DNA from: Schaalia georgiae DSM 6843
Lineage (GTDB): Bacteria > Actinomycetota > Actinomycetes > Actinomycetales > Actinomycetaceae
Length of the DNA stretch: 64,000 nt
Direction: 5' to 3'
Assembly (NCBI RefSeq): GCF_000429245.1
Contig: NZ_AUBM01000012.1
Coordinates: forward strand, 1 to 64,000
In this document: in pieces, positions 1 through 14,857 of the stretch
Numbering within the stretch: position 1 is the first letter of the stretch
Layout: each line of letters opens with the position of its first letter
Translations under genes and position numbers: made by a program
Notes under the pieces: generated by a model
What the model was told of the DNA's origin: nothing
Seen by the model: only the letters and a program-made list of their open reading frames with translations
Databases searched by the model: none

Positions 1-155
1 ACCGTTATCCCGAAGAAGAGGGCAGGTTACTCACGTGTTACTCACCCGTTCGCCACTCATCCACCCAACACAAAGCCAGGCTTCAGCGTTCGACTTGCAT
101 GTGTTAAGCACGCCGCCAGCGTTCGTCCTGAGCCAGGATCAAACTCTCCGAACAA
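1..155 (-). rRNA. rrs: 16S ribosomal RNA, 5' end (partial)
   Basis: Read on the minus strand, positions 130-149 match the universal bacterial 27F site at the 5' end of 16S rRNA. They are followed by the usual helix sequence ending in the conserved GGCGAACGGGTGAGTAA stretch. The gene runs off the left edge, so only about 155 bases are present. The exact mature 5' end is estimated. The sequence after the 27F region looks like Actinomycetaceae. Confidence 0.97.
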
Positions 156-393
156 AAACAAAACAGCCCGGAAGAGAACCACCCACCCACCCCCAGAACC
201 AACCAGGAACAAGCAGGCGACCCCAACCAAAAAACTCAAAAACAAAAACAGGCACAAAAACAAAACAAAAACTGTAGACAAACAAACACACTATCGAGTT
301 CACAAACAACACCCACACAAACCCGCAACCCCACCACAACAAGGCAGAACCACAAGCCAGGCACAACCACCACGAACCACGCCGCGGCGACAG
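156..393 (-). promoter_or_regulatory. rRNA operon leader with antitermination-like box
   Basis: About 240 bases between the predicted transcription start and the 16S 5' end. The transcribed strand is very rich in G and T with long T runs, unlike the rest of the window. Near 260-300 (minus strand) it contains ACTCGATAGTGTGTTTG followed by a T/G-rich stretch. This resembles the conserved leader motifs with boxA-type antitermination sequence seen before actinobacterial 16S genes. It is probably the precursor leader for RNase III processing and antitermination. No protein-coding ORF here is credible. Confidence 0.7.
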
Positions 394-399
394 ACGAAT

Positions 400-428
400 A
401 ATCTACCCACCCACCCACACCACGTCAA
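400..428 (-). promoter_or_regulatory. rRNA operon promoter
   Basis: Minus strand: -35 TTGACG (428-423), a 17-base spacer (422-406) and -10 TAGATT (405-400). Both boxes are close to the SigA consensus and the spacing is ideal. Transcription would start near 393 and read into the 16S leader. This is one of the clearest promoters in the window. Confidence 0.8.
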
Positions 429-486
429 GCCAGGTCATTATGTTGTCCATCACACCCTGTCGCTTCCGCTTGGACTCAACGGAAAC

Positions 487-514
487 GGGGCGCCCGGACC
501 ACACCGGACACCCC
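487..514 (-). terminator. hairpin downstream of tyrS
   Basis: Minus strand: an 11-base-pair GC-rich stem (arms 514-504 and 497-487, with G-U pairs) and a 6-base loop, followed by GTTTCC. It lies 15 bases after the tyrS stop and before the rRNA promoter. A rho-independent or weak terminator separating tyrS from the rRNA operon fits. Confidence 0.55.
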
Positions 515-528
515 GCTCCCCCAAGGGC

Positions 529-1815
529 TCAGGCCAGTTCCACGACCGCCAGGTTCTTGCGCCCTTTGCGGAGCAGGACGAGCGAGCCCGGCAACGCGTC
601 GGATTCGCTCAGCGGCGCGTCGGCGTCGTACACCTTCACGTTGTTCACCGACACCCCGCCCGAGGCCACCGTCCGCCGCGCGGCGGACTTCCCCCTCTCG
701 AATCCGACGGCGACGAGGGCGTCCGCCACAGTCGCCTCTCCGAGCGGAACGGACGCGCGCGGCAGGTCGGCTGTCGCCGCGCGCAACGACGCCTCGTCGA
801 GCTCCTTGATGTCGCCGCCGCCCCACAGCGCCTTCGTGGCCGTCTGAACGCGGGCGAGTTCCTGATCGCCGTGCACCATGGCCGTCACAGCTGCGGCCAG
901 CGCCTTCTGCGCGGCGCGCTGGTGCGGGCGCTCGGCGACCTCCGCCTCGAGCTCCTCGATGCGCGCGCGGTCGAGGAAGGTGAAGATCTTCAGGAAGCGG
1001 ACCACGTCCTCGTCGGCGACCTGGAGCCAGAACTGGTAGAAGGCGTAGGGGGTCATCATCTGTGGATCCAGCCAGATCGCCCCGCCCTCGGACTTGCCGA
1101 ACTTGGTGCCGTCGGCCTTGGTGATGATGGGCGTCGTCATGACGTGGGCGTCAGCGCCGTCGACCTTGTGGATCAGGTCCACCCCACCGACCATGTTCCC
1201 CCACTGGTCATTGCCCCCCGTCTCGAGGGTGCACCCGTAGCGGCGGTAGAGCTCCAGGAAGTCGTTGGCCTGGAGGACCTGGTAGGAGAACTCCGTGTAG
1301 GAGATGCCCTCATCGGAGGCGATGCGCCGCGCGACGATGTCCTTGTTCAGCATGGTGCCCACGCGGAAGTACTTGCCAATGGTGCGCAACAGGTCAATCG
1401 CGCTCATCTGCTGCGTCCAGTCGAGGTTGTTCACCATCCGTGCGGCGGCTGGCCCCTCGAAGTCGAGGAAGCGCGAAATCTGGTCGCGCAGTTTCCGCGC
1501 CCACCCCTCGACGACCCCGGTGGGCTGGAGCTGGCGCTCGCCGCTCTGACGGGGATCGCCGATCTGGCCGGTCGCCCCTCCCACGAGGGCGAGGGGCTTG
1601 TGGCCCGCCAGTTGCAGGTGGCGCATGACGATCAACTGCACCAGGTGCCCGTGGTGCAGCGACGGCGCGGTCGGGTCGTAGCCGCAGTAGAAGGTGACGG
1701 GGCCCGACGCGAGGTGCTCGCGCAATGCTGCGAGGTCGGTGTGCTGGGCGAGGAGCCCCCGCCACTGCAGTTCGTCGATGATGTCCGTCACTGTGGGCCG
1801 TCCTAATCTCTTCAT
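529..1815 (-). CDS. tyrS: Tyrosyl-tRNA synthetase
   Basis: Class I synthetase that charges tRNA-Tyr in the cytoplasm; 428 residues, the normal length. The N-terminal Rossmann catalytic domain has the HIGH-type signature (SLHHGHLV) and the KMSKS equivalent KFGKS. The last ~70 residues form the S4-like RNA-binding domain ending in LRKGRKNLAVVELA. The ATG at 1815 gives the family N-terminus (MKRLGRPTVTDIIDEL); a longer open frame upstream is non-coding. No strong Shine-Dalgarno is visible, but a -10 box lies 18 bases upstream. No T-box leader was seen. Confidence 0.97.
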   Translation of the reverse strand: MKRLGRPTVTDIIDELQWRGLLAQHTDLAALREHLASGPVTFYCGYDPTAPSLHHGHLVQLIVMRHLQLAGHKPLALVGGATGQIGDPRQSGERQLQPTGVVEGWARKLRDQISRFLDFEGPAAARMVNNLDWTQQMSAIDLLRTIGKYFRVGTMLNKDIVARRIASDEGISYTEFSYQVLQANDFLELYRRYGCTLETGGNDQWGNMVGGVDLIHKVDGADAHVMTTPIITKADGTKFGKSEGGAIWLDPQMMTPYAFYQFWLQVADEDVVRFLKIFTFLDRARIEELEAEVAERPHQRAAQKALAAAVTAMVHGDQELARVQTATKALWGGGDIKELDEASLRAATADLPRASVPLGEATVADALVAVGFERGKSAARRTVASGGVSVNNVKVYDADAPLSESDALPGSLVLLRKGRKNLAVVELA

Positions 1816-1833
1816 GTCGTCCGTGACGTGGCC

Positions 1834-1839
1834 AGTGTA
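1834..1839 (-). promoter_or_regulatory. -10 box for tyrS
   Basis: Minus strand TACACT, 18 bases before the tyrS ATG, would start transcription about 11 bases upstream of the start codon. No convincing -35 was found. Confidence 0.4.
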
Positions 1840-1987
1840 GCGGCTCGCGCGGGGCCGGGCGCGCCGCGACGAGGCGCGGGCAGGATCCACCTGGACCGGC
1901 CGTCGCGCCCTGGCTCCGCATGTTCCGACGAGGCGCGGGCAGGTTCCGCCCCGGCCGTCGGTGCCGCGCCCGTCGGCCCCGTTGCCG

Positions 1988-4835
<2,848 letters not shown>

Positions 4836-4853
4836 TGATTTAACAATAAACGA

Positions 4854-4884
4854 CGCGGGAGACCCCAGAGGGGATCCTCCCGCG
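4854..4884 (-). terminator. Rho-independent terminator after argG
   Basis: Minus strand: CGCGGGA/TCCCGCG outer arms with an inner CCCC/GGGG pair and a short loop, followed by the T-rich tail CGTTTATTGTT. It lies between the argG stop (4941) and the next gene's ATG (4835). Its T-tract runs almost to that start codon. Confidence 0.7.
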
Positions 4885-4940
4885 CCGTTGCGCAGATGCT
4901 ACCGCTTCGTGACCTTCATTGTAATGCAGAACACCGCTGA

Positions 4941-6164
<1,224 letters not shown>

Positions 6165-6247
6165 TCTTTTCCTTCCAGGTGTGTTCGCCCCTCGTGGGGC
6201 AAGTGCGACGGCACGGTGCGGCCCGGGTTCCGGGCCCTGGGCGCCCC

Positions 6248-6763
6248 TCAGCCCTCGGGCGCCGCGCCGGGCTCGGCGTGGGCGAGGAGCCGGCGCTCCA
6301 CCGACCGCGCCTCGTCGGGCGTGCGGCAGATGACCAGGATCGTGTCATCGCCGGCGATGGTCCCAGCCACCCCGTCGAGCCTGACGGCGTCGAGCGCCGA
6401 GCCCAGCAGGTTCGCTGCTCCCACCGGGGTGCGCAGCACGAGCTGGTTGCCCACTGTGACGGATGTGACCAGCAGGTTCTGGCACCAGCGGGCCAGGCGC
6501 GCATGGGCGGCCTCGGCCTCGTGGGTGGGGCCTCCATCGACGTCCGGCACCGTGTAGACCAGTGCGCCCCGGGCGTCGCGGATCTTCGTGGCGCGCATGT
6601 CCATGAGGTCGCGCGAGAGGGTCGTCTGGGTGGCGTCGATCCCCATCTGGGAAAGCCTGAGCCGCAGACCCTCCTGGCTCCCGATGGCCTCGGCGGCCAG
6701 CAGGGCGCGGATGGCCTCGTGCCTGGCCGTCTTCGTCTGAGGAATGCTCGATCCACCACTCAT
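6248..6763 (-). CDS. argR: Arginine repressor ArgR
   Basis: Arginine-sensing transcription regulator, hexameric in known members. 171 residues from the ATG at 6763; a GTG at 6769 is the alternative start. The N-terminal winged helix has the family pattern (RHEAIRALL..., [13 protein letters not shown]). The C-terminal oligomerisation and arginine-binding domain contains the [14 protein letters not shown] motif. The ATG is 7 bases after a TATACT -10 box, so the mRNA is probably leaderless. A palindromic ARG box covers that -10, implying autorepression. It heads the argR-argG transcription unit. Confidence 0.95.
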   Translation of the reverse strand: MSGGSSIPQTKTARHEAIRALLAAEAIGSQEGLRLRLSQMGIDATQTTLSRDLMDMRATKIRDARGALVYTVPDVDGGPTHEAEAAHARLARWCQNLLVTSVTVGNQLVLRTPVGAANLLGSALDAVRLDGVAGTIAGDDTILVICRTPDEARSVERRLLAHAEPGAAPEG

Positions 6764-6770
6764 ATGCACG

Positions 6771-6792
6771 AGTATACATAATTATGCATACT
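6771..6792 (-). promoter_or_regulatory. ARG box over the argR -10 element
   Basis: A 22-base nearly perfect palindrome made of arms AGTAT/ATACT around the self-complementary core CATAATTATG. It matches the general ARG-box pattern of AT-rich inverted repeats with TGCAT/ATGCA half-sites. The minus-strand -10 box TATACT (6776-6771) lies inside it. ArgR binding here would block argR and argG transcription. Confidence 0.8.
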
Positions 6793-6824
6793 GTGGCGCG
6801 TGAGCATGCGCGCGCAGGCGCCCT

Positions 6825-7313
6825 TCACCGGCCGAGGGAGGCGATGATGCCGTCCGCCCACTCGTCGATTGCCGCCCAGTCGCGGAAATCCCCCTCGACG
6901 ACCCCCGCCAAGCGGGCCACCGAGCGCTCGCGCAACGACAGCAGCGACGGCTTGTACCGCCCCCCGAAGGACTTGAGGTCCTTCGCGTTGACGTGGGTGA
7001 GCAGGGGGCCGATGCGCGTGGGGTCCTGCGGCGCGTGCTTGGGAACGCCGTTCATGCCCACGGAGAACGCCCACACCGGCTTGGCGGCCAGCTCGCGGGC
7101 GAAGCGCTCCATGAAATCGTGCGCCGCGGGCATCCACTGGAGGATGTACACGGCCGATCCGACGACGACCGCGTCGTACTCCTCGACGGAGTCCACGTCC
7201 CCAGGCGCGATCCGGTCGGCCTCGAAGCCCGCCTTGGTGAACCGACGGGCGATTGCGTCGGCGACCTCGTCGGTCGCCCCATGCTTTGATGCGGCTGTAA
7301 CCAGGATGTGCAT
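6825..7313 (-). CDS. Flavodoxin-domain protein (HemG/YhaP-type)
   Basis: 162 residues with a flavodoxin fold: the N-terminal phosphate-binding loop sequence ILVTAASKHGATDEVADAI, then YDAVVVGSAVY. It resembles the actinobacterial flavodoxin-domain family related to protoporphyrinogen oxidase HemG, so it should bind FMN. The redox partner is unknown and no haem genes are nearby. Start ATG at 7313. It lies upstream of argR on the same strand; the ARG-box promoter lies between them. Confidence 0.85.
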   Translation of the reverse strand: MHILVTAASKHGATDEVADAIARRFTKAGFEADRIAPGDVDSVEEYDAVVVGSAVYILQWMPAAHDFMERFARELAAKPVWAFSVGMNGVPKHAPQDPTRIGPLLTHVNAKDLKSFGGRYKPSLLSLRERSVARLAGVVEGDFRDWAAIDEWADGIIASLGR

Positions 7314-7486
7314 GCCCTAATCGTAGACAATGAGCCGGGCGGATCCCCCGCGTGTCCCACTCCATGTGGGCATTGCGCGCGTGAGATTCGCCCGGCCCGT
7401 GCTCCCGGGTCCTCGGCCCCGCCCCATGCGGGACCGTCGCACCTGGACGCCGGCCCCTCGCCGAAAGCCGGCTCCCTGCCAGCGCC

Positions 7487-10132
7487 TCAGGCCCGCAGGC
7501 GGGCGCCCAGCGCCTTGCGCGCCTTCGTCACGACGACACGGCGCACGTCCTCGGCCTCCTTGGCCGTCAGCGTGTGGTCCCCGCGCAGGCGCAGCGCGAA
7601 CGCCAGGGACCGGTGGCCCTGTTCCACCTGGTCGCCCTCGTACACGTCGAACAGCACGACCGACTCCGCCAGAGCGCCCGCGCCCTGGCGGACCACCTGC
7701 TCGACGCGGGCGACCGGGATGTCGGAGGGCACCACCAGGGCGATGTCCTCCTTGGCCAGCGGGAACGTCGACACACTCTTGACCTGTACCGCACCGGCGT
7801 CCATCTGCCCGATCAGCGCGTCCAGGTCCGCCTCGAAGGCGCACGAGCGCGCGGGCAGCCCGAAGGCGCGGCAGGCGCTCGGCGACAACTCGCCCGCCAG
7901 CGCCACCTCGACCAGGTCGCGGCCCGCGCGCACGAAGACGCGCGCGACGCGGCCCGGGTGGAAGGGCGCCACCTCGGAGGGGCGCGAGGCAGGGGTCGGC
8001 ATGGGGGCACCCCGGCGCGCGGGGGGCTCCGGCAGCCACGCGCGCGTCACCTCGACGCGCACGCCGAGCACGGAGGCGATACGGCGCACCGCCTCCACCG
8101 CGTCCGCCCAGTCGTAGGGGCGCGCGGCGGACAGGACGCCCGGCGCGGTGGCGCTACCCGTCAGGACGCCCGCGACGTGCCACGGCTGGGCGGGGGTCCC
8201 CGCGTGGAGTGCGGCGATGGCCGCCTCGTCGGGGCGGTGCTCTGCGGTGGGCAGGGGCGCCGGGACCGTCCCCGCGGGCCTGGCGACCATTCCCAGCTCG
8301 TAGACGGCCACGTCCTCGTTGGAGCGCGCCACATTGCGCCCGGCGACGTCGAGCAACGTGTCGAGCAGGGAGGTGCGCAGCAGCGGCGCGTCGTCGGCCA
8401 TCGGGTTGCGCAGCCGCAGGGCGGCCCGTCGGGGGTCGTCGGCCTCCATCCCCTGGCGGTCGAAGGAGTCCGACACGAAGGGGTAGGACTTGACCTCGAC
8501 CATGCCCGACTCCGCCAGCGTCGCGGCGGCGCTCCTACGGGCGCGCTGGGCGGGGGTGAGGCCCCTGCCCGCGGGCGCCGGGGGCATGACCACGGGGATG
8601 TTGTCGTAGCCGTCCAGGCGCGCGATCTCCTCGACCAGCCCGGCGGCGTCCACCAGGTCCGGGCGCCATGACGGAGGAACCACCGTCAGCACCCCGTCTG
8701 CGGGGCCCTCCACGGAGCAGCCCACCGTCTCCAGGAGGGCGATGACGCGCTCCACGGTGTGGGCGACGCCCGTGAGGCGCTCCGCCTCGCCCACGGGGAA
8801 GGCGATCGGGTCGGGGGCGGGCGCCTCGTCGACGTCCGTGACGGCGGAGTCGATGGTCCCCCCGCCGTAGTGGGCCAGGAGCTCGGCGGCGCGCTGGGCG
8901 GCGACCGCAGGAAGGCGCGGGTCGGATCCGCGCTCGAAGCGCTTGGACGCCTCCGAGTGGAGCTTGTGGCGCCGGGCGCTGCGCGCCACCGACACCGGAT
9001 CGAAGTGCGCCGCCTCGAGGAGCACGTCCGTGGTAGTGGGGCCGACCTCGGAGTACTGGCCGCCCATGACGCCGGCGATGCCGATGACGCGCGAGCCCTC
9101 GCCGTCGGGAGAGTCCGTGATCAGAAGATCCTCGGGGTCCAGGGCGCGCTCCTCGGAGTCCAGGGTCACCAGCGACTCCCCGTCGCGGGCCCGGCGCACC
9201 ACGATGGGGGCCGCGAGGCCGCCCAGGTCGTAGGCGTGCATCGGCTGGCCCAGGTCCAGCATCACGTAGTTCGTGATGTCGACCGCCAAGGACAGCGAGC
9301 GCATGCCCGCCGCCTCGAGGCGCTCGACCATCCACCGCGGGGTCGGGGCCGCCGGATCCACCCCGCGCACCACGCGCGCCACGAAGCGGTCCACGCCCTT
9401 ATTGCCGCGCACGGGCGCCTCGTCGGCGAAGACCACGGGGAACCCGTCGGGGGTGGCCGAGGGGGGCTCGGCGGCGATCACGCCGGGAAGGCCCGGATCA
9501 CGGAAGGCGGCGCCCGTTGAGTGGGAGTACTCGCGGGCGACCCCGCGCATCGAGAAGCAGTAGCCGCGGTCCGGGGTGACGTTGATCTCCAAGACCTCCT
9601 CGCCAAGGCCGAGCCAGCCGACGATGTCCGTGCCGGGGGCGGGGATCCGCTTGTCCGGATAGCAGCGGTCGAGCACGATAATGCCGTTGTGGTCCTCTCC
9701 CAGCCCCAGTTCGCGGGCCGAGCAGATCATCCCGTCGGACACGTGCCCGTAGGTCTTGCGGGCCGCGATACGGAAGTCCCCGGGCAGGACGGCGCCGGGC
9801 AGGGACACGACCACCAGGTCGCCCACGTCGAAGTTGTGGGCGCCGCAGATGATACCGCGGCTGGGCAGCTCTGACGGCTCCTTGCCAGTTCCGGGTGCGT
9901 CGTTGTGCTCCCCGACGTCGATGCGGCAGTAGTTGACGGTCTTTCCGTTCGAGGCGGTCTCCTCCACGCGGGTCAGCACCCGGCCGACCACCAGCGGGCC
10001 GCGCACGCGCGCCGGGTGGATCTCCTCCTCTTCGAGGCCGACCCTGACCAGGGCGGCCGCCAATTGCGCCGCGGTGGCGCCCTCGGCGATGTCCACGTGG
10101 TCGCCGAGCCAGCTGAGTGGAACCATGGGCAT
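7487..10132 (-). CDS. pheT: Phenylalanyl-tRNA synthetase beta subunit
   Basis: 881 residues, second subunit of the (alpha-beta)2 enzyme. An N-terminal tRNA-binding (EMAP-like) domain is followed by B3/4 editing, B5 and core domains. The C-terminal anticodon-binding (FDX-ACB) domain includes SVVLFDVYEGDQVEQGHRSLAFALRLR. The ATG at 10132 is the family start MPMVPLSWL; a longer open frame upstream belongs to pheS DNA. It begins one base after the pheS stop, so the two are translationally coupled. Confidence 0.97.
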   Translation of the reverse strand: MPMVPLSWLGDHVDIAEGATAAQLAAALVRVGLEEEEIHPARVRGPLVVGRVLTRVEETASNGKTVNYCRIDVGEHNDAPGTGKEPSELPSRGIICGAHNFDVGDLVVVSLPGAVLPGDFRIAARKTYGHVSDGMICSARELGLGEDHNGIIVLDRCYPDKRIPAPGTDIVGWLGLGEEVLEINVTPDRGYCFSMRGVAREYSHSTGAAFRDPGLPGVIAAEPPSATPDGFPVVFADEAPVRGNKGVDRFVARVVRGVDPAAPTPRWMVERLEAAGMRSLSLAVDITNYVMLDLGQPMHAYDLGGLAAPIVVRRARDGESLVTLDSEERALDPEDLLITDSPDGEGSRVIGIAGVMGGQYSEVGPTTTDVLLEAAHFDPVSVARSARRHKLHSEASKRFERGSDPRLPAVAAQRAAELLAHYGGGTIDSAVTDVDEAPAPDPIAFPVGEAERLTGVAHTVERVIALLETVGCSVEGPADGVLTVVPPSWRPDLVDAAGLVEEIARLDGYDNIPVVMPPAPAGRGLTPAQRARRSAAATLAESGMVEVKSYPFVSDSFDRQGMEADDPRRAALRLRNPMADDAPLLRTSLLDTLLDVAGRNVARSNEDVAVYELGMVARPAGTVPAPLPTAEHRPDEAAIAALHAGTPAQPWHVAGVLTGSATAPGVLSAARPYDWADAVEAVRRIASVLGVRVEVTRAWLPEPPARRGAPMPTPASRPSEVAPFHPGRVARVFVRAGRDLVEVALAGELSPSACRAFGLPARSCAFEADLDALIGQMDAGAVQVKSVSTFPLAKEDIALVVPSDIPVARVEQVVRQGAGALAESVVLFDVYEGDQVEQGHRSLAFALRLRGDHTLTAKEAEDVRRVVVTKARKALGARLRA

Positions 10133-10133
10133 G

Positions 10134-12291
<2,158 letters not shown>

Positions 12292-12522
12292 GCCCGCCAC
12301 AGCGGGGCGGGCGCCAGTCGGCGGCTCCGCCGCGCTGCCACTGGGGGGCTGGCACCACGTGGCGGCCCAGCCCCCCCGGTACCCACGCGCGCCCGCGCCT
12401 CCGCCCCGCGCTGGTTCGGAACGGGCGCGGCTCGTCCCCGACTCGGACCCCGTGTGCCGCCACCGGGCCCGCCCTGCGTTCGCCGCCGGCGCACCCGCGA
12501 CCAACGGCGGCCCCGCAGGACG

Positions 12523-12528
12523 TAGGCT
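12523..12528 (+). promoter_or_regulatory. -10 box for map (leaderless)
   Basis: TAGGCT ends 6 bases before the map ATG (12535), and no ribosome site lies between. This is the geometry of a leaderless actinobacterial mRNA. The 243 bases between panB and map otherwise hold only GC-rich sequence with no clear signal. Confidence 0.45.
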
Positions 12529-12534
12529 TAGGGC

Positions 12535-13422
12535 ATGACTGAAGCCTCCGAACTCGCGCGCCGCGCCCCTCTGGGCACCCTGGCCCCCGGGCGCGTCTCC
12601 CCCGCCCGCCACGTGCCCGAGCGCATCGAACGCCCCGAGTACATGTTCCACTCCGGCCCCGAGCGCGTCACCGCCTCGGACGTCAAGGACGCCGCAACGA
12701 TCCGCAGGATCCGCGAGGCGGGGCGCATCGCCGCGGGCGCCCTGGAGGCCGTCGGCGCCGCCGTGGCCCCCGGAGTGGCCACGGACGAGCTGGACCGCGT
12801 CGGCCACGACTTCCTCATCGCCCACGGCGCCTACCCCTCGTGCCTGGGATACATGGGCTTCCCGAAGTCCCTGTGCACCTCCATCAACGAGGTGATCTGC
12901 CACGGGATCCCCGACGACAGGCCCCTGCGGGAAGGGGACATCGTCAACGTGGACATCACCGCCTACAAGGACGGCGTCCACGGGGACACGTGCGCCATGT
13001 TCGAGGTGGGAGCAGTGGACGAGGAGTCGCACCTGCTGATCGAGCGCACCCGCAACGCCATGATGCGCGGCATCAAAGCGGTGGGTCCGGGGCGCGAGAT
13101 CAACGTGATCGGCAGGGTCATCGAGGCCTACGCCAAGCGCTTCCACTACGGCGTCGTGCGCGACTACACCGGCCACGGGGTCGGGGAGGCATTCCACTCG
13201 GGCCTGGTCGTCCCCCACTACGACGCAGCGCCCCAGTACAACACGGTCATGGAACCCGGCATGGTCTTCACCATCGAGCCGATGCTGACCCTGGGGGGTG
13301 TTGAGTGGGAGCAGTGGGACGACGGCTGGACCGTGGTCACAGCGGACCGTTCCCGCACCGCCCAGTTCGAGCACACCCTCGTGGTGACGGAGGACGGAGC
13401 GCAGATCCTGACCCTGCCGTAG
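12535..13422 (+). CDS. map: Methionine aminopeptidase, type I
   Basis: Removes the initiator methionine from new proteins after deformylation. 295 residues with the pita-bread fold. Metal ligands lie in VNVDITAY and DGVHGDTC (two Asp), [10 protein letters not shown] (His), TIEPML (Glu) and QFEHTLVV (Glu). A ~40-residue N-terminal extension precedes the catalytic domain, as in longer actinobacterial enzymes. Probably leaderless (see the -10 box just upstream). Its partner deformylase is at 36938-37429. Confidence 0.97.
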   Translation: MTEASELARRAPLGTLAPGRVSPARHVPERIERPEYMFHSGPERVTASDVKDAATIRRIREAGRIAAGALEAVGAAVAPGVATDELDRVGHDFLIAHGAYPSCLGYMGFPKSLCTSINEVICHGIPDDRPLREGDIVNVDITAYKDGVHGDTCAMFEVGAVDEESHLLIERTRNAMMRGIKAVGPGREINVIGRVIEAYAKRFHYGVVRDYTGHGVGEAFHSGLVVPHYDAAPQYNTVMEPGMVFTIEPMLTLGGVEWEQWDDGWTVVTADRSRTAQFEHTLVVTEDGAQILTLP

Positions 13423-13447
13423 GCGAGCCCTGATAGTGGACGGGCCC

Positions 13448-13478
13448 TTGCACAAGTGAGGGCACCTCGCGGTAGAAT
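13448..13478 (+). promoter_or_regulatory. promoter for ppgK
   Basis: TTGCAC (13448-13453), a 19-base spacer and TAGAAT (13473-13478). The -10 is good and the spacer is longer than ideal. It lies in the 117-base gap between map and the polyphosphate glucokinase. Confidence 0.45.
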
Positions 13479-13539
13479 CCGCAGTGTGGCCCCCAGCGTG
13501 GGAGGCCCACCCGTGCACACCGCGTCCCAAGGAGGGGTT

Positions 13540-14292
13540 TTGGCTCATATCGCATGCGGAATCGACATCGGGGGCTCCGGCGTCAAAGCTGCGCTGGTCG
13601 ATCTGGACACCGGCGAGTACATCGGCGACCAGATCCGCATCCCCACTCCCAAACCGGCCACCCCCGGCGCCGTTGCGCGGGTGTGCCGCGAACTGGTGGA
13701 CCGCCTCGGCGTGGGCGCCGATGTCCCCATCGGCGTCACCTTCCCCGCTCCCGTCTTCAACGGGGTCATCCCCTTCATGGCGAACCTCGACCAGTCGTGG
13801 GTGGGCACCGATGTCAACGCGCTCATGTCCGAGCACCTGGGCCGCGGCGTCGTCCCCCTCAATGACGCCGACGCCGCCGGGATCGCCGAGGTCGCCTACG
13901 GCGCCGCGAAGGACGCGAAGGGCGTTGTCGTCTTCACGACGCAGGGGACCGGCATCGGTTCGGCGATCATCGTCGATGGGCGCCTGATGACCAACACGGA
14001 GCTCGGGCACCTCGAACTCGACGGCCACGACGCCGAGAAGCGCGCTTCGAGCGGCCAGAAGACCCTGCAGGGCCTCGATTGGGCGCAGTGGGCGGAGCGG
14101 TTGCAACGCTACTACTCGCACTTGGAGATGCTGCTCAGCCCCGACCTGTTCGTCGTGGGCGGCGGCGTGTCGGAGAACGCCGACAAGTTCATGCCGCTGC
14201 TGGAACTGCGCACGCCGATGATCCCGGCGAAGCTGCTCAACACGGCGGGCATCGTGGGGGCCGCCTACTACGCGGCCAACCACCAGGACTGA
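13540..14292 (+). CDS. ppgK: Polyphosphate glucokinase
   Basis: Phosphorylates glucose to glucose-6-phosphate using inorganic polyphosphate or ATP; a ROK-family enzyme characteristic of actinobacteria. 250 residues. The phosphate-1 motif IDIGGSGVKAALVD and NDADAAGIAE are present, along with GTGIGSAIIVDG. No ATG fits. The TTG at 13540 is chosen because AAGGAGG ends a few bases upstream and gives the family N-terminus (AHIACGIDIGG). It is followed by a strong hairpin. Confidence 0.94.
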   Translation: MAHIACGIDIGGSGVKAALVDLDTGEYIGDQIRIPTPKPATPGAVARVCRELVDRLGVGADVPIGVTFPAPVFNGVIPFMANLDQSWVGTDVNALMSEHLGRGVVPLNDADAAGIAEVAYGAAKDAKGVVVFTTQGTGIGSAIIVDGRLMTNTELGHLELDGHDAEKRASSGQKTLQGLDWAQWAERLQRYYSHLEMLLSPDLFVVGGGVSENADKFMPLLELRTPMIPAKLLNTAGIVGAAYYAANHQD

Positions 14293-14301
14293 TAGAGGGG
14301 C

Positions 14302-14329
14302 GCGGGAGGGGGACCTCTCCCCCTCCCGC
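14302..14329. terminator. bidirectional terminator between ppgK and rnpB
   Basis: A perfect 11-base-pair inverted repeat, GCGGGAGGGGG / CCCCCTCCCGC, around a 6-base loop. It lies between the convergent ppgK (plus) and rnpB (minus), so it can serve both. There is no long T run. Confidence 0.7.
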
Positions 14330-14332
14330 ACG

Positions 14333-14690
14333 GCCGAGTCGGCCTGTACGCCGGGTTCTGTGCCGCGCCCCGTTACCGGCAGCGCGGCGGCGGCCATCCA
14401 TCTAGGACCGCCGTTGCCGACGGCCTCGAGCGACCTACCCGCAGGCGAGGACGGGCCATCCGCCTGCTGCTCGGTCTTGCTCCGGGTGGGGTTTACCTAG
14501 CCGACGCGGTCGCCCGCGCCGCTGGTGGGCTCTTACCCCACCTTTTCACCCTTGCCGCACTGGGCGGCGGTTTGTTTTCTGTGGCACTGTCCCGCGGGTC
14601 GCCCCGGGTGGCTGTTAGCCACCACCCTGCCCTGTGGAGCCCGGACGTTCCTCGGGCGCTGACGCGCACGCGGCCGCCCGGCCGACTCAA
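14333..14690 (-). ncRNA. rnpB: RNase P RNA (bacterial type A)
   Basis: Catalytic RNA that removes 5' leaders from pre-tRNAs. The P1 stem pairs GAGTCGGCC (14688-14680) with GGCCGACTC (14344-14336). Conserved elements on the minus strand include GAGGAACGTCCGGGCTCC near the 5' end, ACAGTGCCACAGAAAACA, GGTGAAAAGGTGGGGTAAGAG, and ACAGAACCCGGCGTACAG near the 3' end. Length is about 358 nt. The ends are set from P1 and may be off by a few bases. Confidence 0.96.
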
Positions 14691-14699
14691 CCGCCATCC

Positions 14700-14705
14700 A
14701 GTGTA
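14700..14705 (-). promoter_or_regulatory. -10 box for rnpB
   Basis: Minus strand TACACT, about 10 bases before the 5' P1 strand of RNase P RNA, correctly placed for its promoter. No clear -35 was seen. Confidence 0.45.
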
Positions 14706-14857
14706 GTGCCCCGTCGGCACGGGTGCCCGCCATCCCCCTCGCCGCCGGCGGGCGCGGCCCCGCCGGCGCCCTCACCCTCACCCTCACCACCGGCCGTGAC
14801 ATCCCCGAGGGGCCGGTCCGCACGCCCCCGGGCCTCCGAGCATCTAGGGTGGGGACC

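Noticed and set aside
35-420. Short open frames in the rRNA region
   Set aside because: They overlap 16S rRNA and its low-complexity leader; no ribosome sites or conserved sequence.
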